Shown here in pieces: positions 58,012 to 64,000 of a DNA stretch of 64,000 nt. Positions within the stretch are counted from its first letter, which is position 1. Each line of letters starts with the position of its first letter. The position numbers and the translations under genes were made by a program. Source of the stretch: Bordetella flabilis (GTDB lineage: Bacteria; Pseudomonadota; Gammaproteobacteria; Burkholderiales; Burkholderiaceae_B); the NCBI RefSeq assembly GCF_001676725.1, contig NZ_CP016172.1, forward strand, positions 5,332,001-5,396,000, written 5' to 3'. The notes under the pieces were generated by a model. It had not been told where the DNA came from and did not search any database. It saw only the letters and a program-made list of their open reading frames with translations.

Positions 58012-58275
58012 ATGGGGACGTTTGCGAACATGACGGACGCGCGGGTGCAGGACGACGCCATTCTTTTTTCACTGACGCACGGTGGGGAGGCGCGGAAATT
58101 CGAGATTTCCGGCGACGTGCTGCGTGAATGCTTTGGCGCCGAAGACAACTCCGGCAGCGCGCTGCTGCGAGCCTTCGAACGCGGTAGAGAGCAAATCCAG
58201 ACCGTGGCGCTAGCCGCCTTCAATACGCCCACCGACGGGGTCACGACCCTCGGCACGGGAGACTTCGACGGCTGA
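58012..58275 (+). CDS. Small DUF1488-like protein
   Basis: An 87-residue protein. The pattern ILFSLTHGGEARKFEISGDV with L-x-E-C-F-G, then a helix with LRAFERGREQIQTVALAAF, resembles the DUF1488 family of small cytoplasmic proteins. The start at 58012 (MGTFANMTDARVQDD) is preferred because GGAGAAG is 8-9 bases upstream; an earlier in-frame ATG (57994) would include that site. Function unknown. Confidence 0.7.
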   Translation: MGTFANMTDARVQDDAILFSLTHGGEARKFEISGDVLRECFGAEDNSGSALLRAFERGREQIQTVALAAFNTPTDGVTTLGTGDFDG

Positions 58276-58602
58276 AAGCCGTCCCGCAGCCGCGCGGGCC
58301 GCCGGCCGTTCCGGACAGGGCAGCACGCTGGAGCGCGTTCCCGCCCTGTACCGGTATCCCGCCCCCCCACGACGCGGGCGGACGCGAGGACCGGCAAGGT
58401 CTTCGCCTTTCTACCGATTCATGTAGATGACGCGCGCCGGAGGCGCCGGCAACGCGCCTCGCCTCGGCCGGAAGCCCTAGTGCGCCGCAAAAAATTATTT
58501 CACGTTTAACGGCACCCCAGCCCTATCGAATAGGACATTGTGCAAAAATCGCGCTGTCAATCGCATTTCCGCCCCACCCTTCGGAGTTAGAGGCAAGCTC
58601 AC
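58276..58602. other. Upstream region of opgG
   Basis: A 327-base gap without a gene. The last 110 bases are noticeably AT-richer (for example GCAAAAAATTATTTCACG at about 58487-58504), as expected for the opgGH promoter. No clear -35/-10 pair was identified. Confidence 0.5.
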
Positions 58603-60189
58603 GTGTTCGCGAATTCTTCCCGCCGGCTCGCCGGCGTATTGTCTGCCCTCTGTGTGTCGACGCTTGCGTTCGTCGGCATGGGCATTGGCCAATCCGCCCA
58701 CGCTTTCTCTTTTTTCGATGTCATGAAGCAGGCCCGCGAACTGGCGGACCAGAGCTATAAGGCACCTGAACCGAATTTGCCGGACTCCCTTCAGGAGCTG
58801 AAATTCGCGGGATACCAGCAGGTACGCTTCAAGAACGACCACCTGCATTGGCTCAACGCCGGGACCAAATTCACGCTGAGTTTTTATCACCAGGGCATGC
58901 ATTTCAATGCGCCGGTCAGGATCAACGAGATCGATGCCGCCGGCGTGCACGAGATCAAGTTCAATCCGGACGACTTCGATTATGGCAACTTGAAGCTGGA
59001 TCCGGCCGCGCTGAAGAACCTCGGGTTCGCGGGTTTCCGCGTGCTTTATCCGGTCAACAAGAAGGACAAGAAAGACGATGAACTGGCCTCCTTCCTGGGC
59101 GCCAGTTATTTCCGCGTGATCGGCAAGGGGCAGACTTACGGTATATCGGCGCGCGGGCTGGCCATCGATACCGCACTACCCTCCGGAGAGGAATTCCCGC
59201 GTTTCCGGGAATACTGGATCGCCCGTCCGGCGCCCGAAGATTCCACGCTGACGATTTATGCGCTGCTCGATTCGCCGCGTGCCACCGGCGCCTACCGCTT
59301 CGTACTCAAGCCCACCGACGACAATACCGTGGTCGACGTCAAGGCCCGCATTTTCCTGCGCGACCAGGTAGGCCGGCTGGGGATCGCGCCGCTGACCAGC
59401 ATGTTCCTGTACGGCTCCAATCAGCCCTCTCCCGTGCCCAACTACCGCCCGGAAATGCACGATTCCGATGGCCTGGCGATCCATACCGGCAGCGATGAAT
59501 GGCTATGGCGTCCGCTGGTCAATCCGCGCCGCCTGGCCGTCAGCGCCTTCAGCGTGGAGAACCCCAAGGGCTTTGGCCTGCTGCAGCGCGGACGCGATTT
59601 CAGCCGCTACGAGGACCTGGACGATCACTACGAAAAGCGCCCCAGCGTGTGGGTCGAACCGCAGGGGAATTGGGGCAAGGGCAGTGTCCAGCTGGTCGAA
59701 ATCCCCACAAAAGATGAAACGAACGACAACATCGTCGCGTTCTGGGTTCCGGAGAAACAACCGGCCCGCGGCGAACCGCTGGACGCGGATTACCGCATGA
59801 CCTGGACCTTGAACGACAACAAGCTCCGTACCACGCCGCTGGCGTGGGTCATGCAGACCCGGCGATCGCGCGAGGAAGTCAAAGGCCCCGACCTGATTCG
59901 CCGGGCCGACGGCAGCATCGCCTTTATCGTCGACTTTGTCGGCCCCTCCCTGCAGTCGCTCGCGCCGGATGCCACCATTACCGCGGATACGTGGGTCGAC
60001 GGCAACGGCCAGATCGTCGAAAACAGCGTGCGGCCGAACTCCGTCACGGGTGGCCGCCGCCTGACGTTGCGAGTCAATGTCAAGGATCCCACCAAGCCGG
60101 TGGAAATGCGGGCTTTCCTGACCAATGGCCAGGCGCCGTTGTCGGAGACCTGGACTTATCGCATTCCGAATGAACCTGAAGCCAAATAA
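58603..60189 (+). CDS. opgG: Glucan biosynthesis protein G
   Basis: A 528-residue periplasmic protein needed to branch and build osmoregulated periplasmic glucans. The signal peptide (GTG start, then [20 protein letters not shown] ending QSAHA) is clear. Family landmarks include [20 protein letters not shown] at the start of the mature protein, [40 protein letters not shown], and [20 protein letters not shown] with [16 protein letters not shown]. Length matches E. coli (511). Its end overlaps opgH by 20 bases. Confidence 0.96.
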   Translation: MFANSSRRLAGVLSALCVSTLAFVGMGIGQSAHAFSFFDVMKQARELADQSYKAPEPNLPDSLQELKFAGYQQVRFKNDHLHWLNAGTKFTLSFYHQGMHFNAPVRINEIDAAGVHEIKFNPDDFDYGNLKLDPAALKNLGFAGFRVLYPVNKKDKKDDELASFLGASYFRVIGKGQTYGISARGLAIDTALPSGEEFPRFREYWIARPAPEDSTLTIYALLDSPRATGAYRFVLKPTDDNTVVDVKARIFLRDQVGRLGIAPLTSMFLYGSNQPSPVPNYRPEMHDSDGLAIHTGSDEWLWRPLVNPRRLAVSAFSVENPKGFGLLQRGRDFSRYEDLDDHYEKRPSVWVEPQGNWGKGSVQLVEIPTKDETNDNIVAFWVPEKQPARGEPLDADYRMTWTLNDNKLRTTPLAWVMQTRRSREEVKGPDLIRRADGSIAFIVDFVGPSLQSLAPDATITADTWVDGNGQIVENSVRPNSVTGGRRLTLRVNVKDPTKPVEMRAFLTNGQAPLSETWTYRIPNEPEAK

Positions 60190-62692
60190 CAGCGTCCCGG
60201 GCACCGAGACCGTCGCGGATTACCTCGATCGCCTGGCGCTCCCCCCGCAAGCCAAGCAAGCCGCCATCCACAGCGCCGCCGAGGCGGCGCTGGAAGGCCG
60301 GCCCGCGCTGGATGCCATGCACCGCTCGTTGTCCGGTGACGAAGCCGCCGAAGATCCCGTGCTGGCATCCGGGCTGGCGCGCCTGCGCGCGGCCGACGAC
60401 GACCATCCGGACATCGTCGCGCGCGCGCGCCAGACGCCGGACTCGGGCGTCTGCCTGCCCACGGCCCCGCCGCTGAACCGTACGCCCATGTCGCCGGAGC
60501 CCTGGATCACCAATCCGCTCGTGCGGGGCTGGCGCCGGCTGCGCGGCGAGGCGCCGGGCACCGCCGAAGACTACAACGCCACCGCACCGCGCATGGATCC
60601 GCGCTGGCGCCTGGCGGGCAGCCGGCGCCGCCTGGTGCTGTTGATCATGGTGGCGGCGCAGACTGCGGTGGCTACCTACTATATGAAGGGCGTGCTGCCC
60701 TACCAGGGCAAGCAGGTCCTGGAAGTCGGCATCCTGTTTCTCTTCGCGCTGCTGTTCTGTTGGGTATCGGCCGGGTTCTGGACGGCCATGATGGGGTTCC
60801 TGCAATTGCTGATCGGCCGCGACCGCTACAGCATTTCCTCACGCGGCACCCCGGACGCGCCCATCGATCCCTCGGCGCGGACAGCGATCGTCATGCCGAT
60901 CTGCAACGAGGACGTGGCGCGCGTGTTCGCCGGCCTGCGGGCGACCTACGAGTCGCTGGCGGATACCGACGTCCTGGACCGCTTCGATATCTTCGTCCTG
61001 AGCGACAGCTACCAGGCGGATATCTGCGTCGCCGAGCAGCGTGCCTGGGTGGACCTGTGCAAGGCGGTGAAAGGCTTCGGGCGCATTTTCTATCGCCGGC
61101 GCCGCCGCCGCGTGAAGCGCAAAAGCGGCAATATCGACGACTTCTGCCGCCGCTGGGGTGCCAATTACCGCTATATGGTGGTGCTGGACGCCGACAGCGT
61201 GATGACCGGCGAATGCCTGAAGCGTCTGGTGCAACTGATGGAAGCCAGCCCCGACGCCGGCATTATCCAGAGCGCCCCCCAGGCCAGCGGCATGGACAGC
61301 CTGTACGCCCGCATCCAGCAGTTCGCCACGCGCGTCTACGGGCCGCTGTTCACCGCCGGCATGCACTACTGGCAACTGGGCGAATCGCACTACTGGGGGC
61401 ACAACGCCATCATCCGGCTGGCGCCCTTCATGCGGCATTGCGTGCTTGCGCCCTTGCCCGGCAAGGGCTCTTTCGCGGGCGCCATCCTGTCGCATGACTT
61501 CGTGGAAGCCGCACTGATGCGGCGAGCGGGCTGGGGCGTGTGGATCGCCTACGATCTTCCGGGCAGCTACGAGGAATTGCCCCCGAACCTCCTGGAGGAG
61601 CTGCAGCGCGACCAGCGATGGTGCCATGGCAACCTGATGAACTTCCGCCTGTTTTTCATCCGCGGCTTTCATCCGGTGCACCGCGCGGTCTTCCTGACCG
61701 GCGTGATGTCCTATCTGTCGGCGCCGCTCTGGTTCCTGTTCCTCCTGCTGTCTACGGCTTTGCTGGCCGTCCATACGCTGACCGAGCCGCAGTACTTCAT
61801 CGAGCCCAGGCAGTTGTTCCCCATCTGGCCGCAATGGCATCCCGACAAGGCCATCGCGCTGTTCTCGACGACCGCCGTACTGCTGTTCCTGCCGAAGGTC
61901 CTGGGCGTCCTGCTGGTATGGGCCCGTGGCGCGCGCCTGTTTGGCGGACGCCGGCGTGCCCTGTCCAGCATGCTGCAGGAAGTGCTGTTTTCCATGCTGC
62001 TGGCACCGGTGCGCATGCTATTCCACACACGTTTCGTGGTGGCCGCCTTTCTCGGGCTGTCGGCGAAATGGATATCGCCCGCGCGCGACAACAACGAGAC
62101 GACCTGGGGCGATGCCTTCAGGCGGCACGGCTCCCAGACGCTGCTGGGATTATGCTGGGCCGCTCTGGTCGCATGGCTGAATCCCGTCTTCCTTTTCTGG
62201 ATGACGCCGATATTGGCCGCGCTGCTGCTGATCATTCCGCTGTCGGTGTACTCCAGCCGCGTCGACCTCGGTCGGCGTGCCTACCTGGCCCGGCTGTTCC
62301 GCATCCCGGAGGAAACCCAGCCGCCCGCGGAACTGCTGGCGACGCGGCGCTATACGGCGCAGAACCGCAGCGTCCCCCACGTCCCCGCCTTCGAGGATGC
62401 GGTCATTGACCCGGCCGTGAACGCGCTGGCCTGCGCTGTCGCGACGGGGCGTCACCGGCCCAATGGGCTGAACGAGGCGCAGCGGCAGGGGCAGGTGGAA
62501 CGCGCCATGGAGTATGGCCTGGACGCACTGGGCGAAGCGCAGAAAATCAAGCTGCTGGACGATCCGGTCGTATTGAGCCGAGTCCATGGGGCCATGTGGC
62601 GCAGCCGCGAGGACCATGCGGTGTCGCTGCGCGAGCGGACGGTGCGCCCGAGCGCCCAGGAAATCGAGGCCGAAGCACAAGTGGCCTTGTAG
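60170..62692 (+). CDS. opgH: Glucans biosynthesis glucosyltransferase H
   Basis: An 840-residue inner-membrane GT2 glucosyltransferase that makes the linear beta-1,2-glucan backbone (847 residues in E. coli). The cytoplasmic catalytic domain has [20 protein letters not shown], the D-x-D at [14 protein letters not shown], the Q-x-x-R-W motif in [10 protein letters not shown], and an acid near [15 protein letters not shown]. Eight or so membrane helices surround it. I use the ATG at 60170, which lies in the end of opgG, consistent with translational coupling; the open frame runs to 60125 but is not supported. Confidence 0.96.
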   Translation: MNLKPNNSVPGTETVADYLDRLALPPQAKQAAIHSAAEAALEGRPALDAMHRSLSGDEAAEDPVLASGLARLRAADDDHPDIVARARQTPDSGVCLPTAPPLNRTPMSPEPWITNPLVRGWRRLRGEAPGTAEDYNATAPRMDPRWRLAGSRRRLVLLIMVAAQTAVATYYMKGVLPYQGKQVLEVGILFLFALLFCWVSAGFWTAMMGFLQLLIGRDRYSISSRGTPDAPIDPSARTAIVMPICNEDVARVFAGLRATYESLADTDVLDRFDIFVLSDSYQADICVAEQRAWVDLCKAVKGFGRIFYRRRRRRVKRKSGNIDDFCRRWGANYRYMVVLDADSVMTGECLKRLVQLMEASPDAGIIQSAPQASGMDSLYARIQQFATRVYGPLFTAGMHYWQLGESHYWGHNAIIRLAPFMRHCVLAPLPGKGSFAGAILSHDFVEAALMRRAGWGVWIAYDLPGSYEELPPNLLEELQRDQRWCHGNLMNFRLFFIRGFHPVHRAVFLTGVMSYLSAPLWFLFLLLSTALLAVHTLTEPQYFIEPRQLFPIWPQWHPDKAIALFSTTAVLLFLPKVLGVLLVWARGARLFGGRRRALSSMLQEVLFSMLLAPVRMLFHTRFVVAAFLGLSAKWISPARDNNETTWGDAFRRHGSQTLLGLCWAALVAWLNPVFLFWMTPILAALLLIIPLSVYSSRVDLGRRAYLARLFRIPEETQPPAELLATRRYTAQNRSVPHVPAFEDAVIDPAVNALACAVATGRHRPNGLNEAQRQGQVERAMEYGLDALGEAQKIKLLDDPVVLSRVHGAMWRSREDHAVSLRERTVRPSAQEIEAEAQVAL

Positions 62693-62710
62693 CTTCGGCC
62701 TCGCGCCGGT

Positions 62711-63664
62711 TTACAGCGTGCGTATCGGCGTGCCGGCCGCCCAGGCCTGGATGGCCTCGACCGCATTGGCATAGAAAGCCTTGAAGTTGTCGGCGCTGAC
62801 GTAACCCAGGTGGGGTGTCAGCACGACATTTTCCAGGCGACGTACCGGATCGTCCGCGGGCAGCGGCTCCACCGGGAAAACATCCAGCCCCGCGCCGCCG
62901 ATGCGCTTGTTGCGCAGGGCATCCATCAGGGCGGCTTGGTCGACCAGGCCGGCGCGCGACGTGTTCACCAGAAAGGCCGTGGGTTTCATGGTGGCGATGC
63001 TCGCTGCATCGACCACATTGCGCGTGGATGCCGACAGGATCAGATGCACGCTTATCACATCGGACGTGGCGAACAGGTCCTGCTTGTCGACGTAGCGCGC
63101 CCCGCCCTGCTCGGCGCGCTCGGCCGTCAGGTTGGGACTCCATGCGACGACATCCATGTCGAAGGCGCGACCTACCGCCGCGACGGCACTCCCGAGCTTG
63201 CCCAGCCCCACCACGCCCAGCCGCTTGCCCTTGAGCGGCAAGGGCATGCCCGTCTGCCACTGGCCACGGCGCATATTGGCGTCTTCCACGCACAGGTTCT
63301 TGAACAGTCCGAGGATCAGGGCCCAGCTCAATTCCGCGGTGGCGTTGACGGCGTCGGCCGCCCCGGGCGCGCCACACACCACAATGCCGCGCGCCTTGCA
63401 GGCGGGCAGGTCGATGGCGTTGTTACGCAATCCCGTTGTGACCAGCAGCCGCAGCGCGGGCAGCGCATTGATGAGCTCCGCCGGAAAAGGCGTGCGTTCG
63501 CGCATCATCACGATGACATCGAACGGTTGCAGGGCGGCCACGCGCTGCGGGCCCTCCGGCAAATAGTCGCGAAACACGTGCACGCTCGCCTGCGGGCCCA
63601 GCGTGGCCCAGTCGGCGTAGTCGTTGGCCACGCCGTGATAGTCGTCAAGAATGGCGATCTTCAA
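62711..63664 (-). CDS. D-2-hydroxyacid dehydrogenase family protein
   Basis: A 317-residue NAD(P)-dependent enzyme. The dinucleotide-binding motif is RLGVVGLGKLGSAVAAVGRA, with the catalytic Arg in VNTSRAGLVDQAAL, Glu near VFPVEPLPADDPVRRLENVV and His in LTPHLGYVSADNFKAFYANA. The substrate pocket type is near the 3-phosphoglycerate/glyoxylate reductase group; the exact substrate is not clear. It converges with opgH after an 18-base gap. Confidence 0.9.
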   Translation of the reverse strand: MKIAILDDYHGVANDYADWATLGPQASVHVFRDYLPEGPQRVAALQPFDVIVMMRERTPFPAELINALPALRLLVTTGLRNNAIDLPACKARGIVVCGAPGAADAVNATAELSWALILGLFKNLCVEDANMRRGQWQTGMPLPLKGKRLGVVGLGKLGSAVAAVGRAFDMDVVAWSPNLTAERAEQGGARYVDKQDLFATSDVISVHLILSASTRNVVDAASIATMKPTAFLVNTSRAGLVDQAALMDALRNKRIGGAGLDVFPVEPLPADDPVRRLENVVLTPHLGYVSADNFKAFYANAVEAIQAWAAGTPIRTL

Positions 63665-63711
63665 TACCTTCTCCTGAAGGAATGGATGGGAGTACGAGGC
63701 GGCTTGCCCGG

Positions 63712-64000
63712 TCAGCTGCCCTTCTGCTTGTTCTTGTCCAGGTGCGCGAGCAGTTCATCCAGCGGCATGGCGCCGCTGACCCGTGTCCCGTCGGCGAAGA
63801 ACAGGGTCGGTGTCCCGCGCACCATCAGCCGCTGGCCCAGCGCCAGCACCTGGTCGATGGGCGCGTCGCAATTGGCAGTGGGCGGCAGCTTGCCGCGTAC
63901 CATCCAGTCGTCCCACGCCACGCCGGGCTGCTTCGAGCACCATATATCGCGGGCCTTGACGCGGGAATCGGGCGCCAGGATGGGATAGATGAAGGTATAT
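63712..64000 (-). CDS. dsbC: DsbC-type thiol:disulfide interchange protein, C-terminal part
   Basis: The last 95 codons of a periplasmic disulfide isomerase; the start lies beyond the window. The visible part reads YTFIYPILAPDSRVKARDIW followed by CSKQPG, which matches the segment after the C-x-x-C active site of DsbC, including the structural second cysteine pair (here C in DIWCSKQ and in PTANCDAP). The GTPTLFFADGTRVSG segment with the cis-proline Thr-Pro is the thioredoxin-fold hallmark. The active-site C-x-x-C itself is outside the window. The gene ends 47 bases upstream of the dehydrogenase start. Confidence 0.88.
   Translation of the reverse strand, partial: YTFIYPILAPDSRVKARDIWCSKQPGVAWDDWMVRGKLPPTANCDAPIDQVLALGQRLMVRGTPTLFFADGTRVSGAMPLDELLAHLDKNKQKGS

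Overview
The window is high-GC DNA from a betaproteobacterium, most like Bordetella/Achromobacter (Alcaligenaceae). The reasons are the base composition, a Bug-type tripartite-tricarboxylate receptor next to a LysR regulator and a tartrate dehydrogenase, the hemA-prfA-prmC-grxD-ubiX order, the atp operon layout, and protein sequences that read as Burkholderiales orthologues. This is an assignment by eye; no search was run. There is no rRNA, CRISPR array or intact insertion sequence. One tRNA gene (tRNA-Phe) is present.

Layout. 1-5228 (+): a dipeptide/oligopeptide ABC importer (end of permease 1, permease 2, two ATPases) in one translationally coupled run, followed by an alpha/beta hydrolase and an M20 peptidase. 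5322-10389 (-): a NitT/TauT-type importer (ATPase, binding protein, two permeases) with a type-B carboxylesterase. 10927-16561 (-): rep, priA, hemE. 16670-20324: a Fis-type regulator, a PepSY membrane protein with a possible Fur site upstream, and an AhpD-like/cupin pair. 20357-27942 (-): the whole F1Fo ATP synthase operon atpIBEFHAGDC, with a promoter and a strong bidirectional terminator. 28119-36329: a DUF1254/DUF1214 periplasmic protein, an enoyl-CoA hydratase, an M61 peptidase, mnmH (selU), a flavoprotein, folB and ttcA.

36330-41126 (+) differs from its surroundings. It is visibly more AT-rich, has different codon use, and holds a tight four-gene unit: methyltransferase, threonine-dehydrogenase-like enzyme, FemAB/GNAT-like acyltransferase and covalent-FAD oxidase. 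It looks like a small transferred pathway for an unknown small molecule. 41123-45334 (-): ubiX, grxD, prmC, prfA, hemA. 45500-46025: tRNA-Phe with a terminator and the wreck of an AbiEii-type toxin gene. 46030-51004: a cell-wall amidase, the alkylation-repair pair ogt/tag, aspartate dehydrogenase, a small conserved unknown and a zinc/cadmium-type CDF exporter.

51262-54078 (+) encodes the most striking protein in the window. Its 938 residues have a disordered N-terminal half that carries two near-identical acidic YNPFGDD motifs (as in eukaryotic EH-domain ligands), a PxPxPR motif (as in CIN85/CD2AP SH3 ligands), a proline-rich motif and two Y-x-x-I tyrosine sites. Its C-terminal half is helical. 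It reads like an undescribed host-directed effector. After it come LysR/tartrate dehydrogenase/Bug receptor, two small proteins, the osmoregulated periplasmic glucan genes opgGH, a D-2-hydroxyacid dehydrogenase and the 3' part of dsbC at the window edge.
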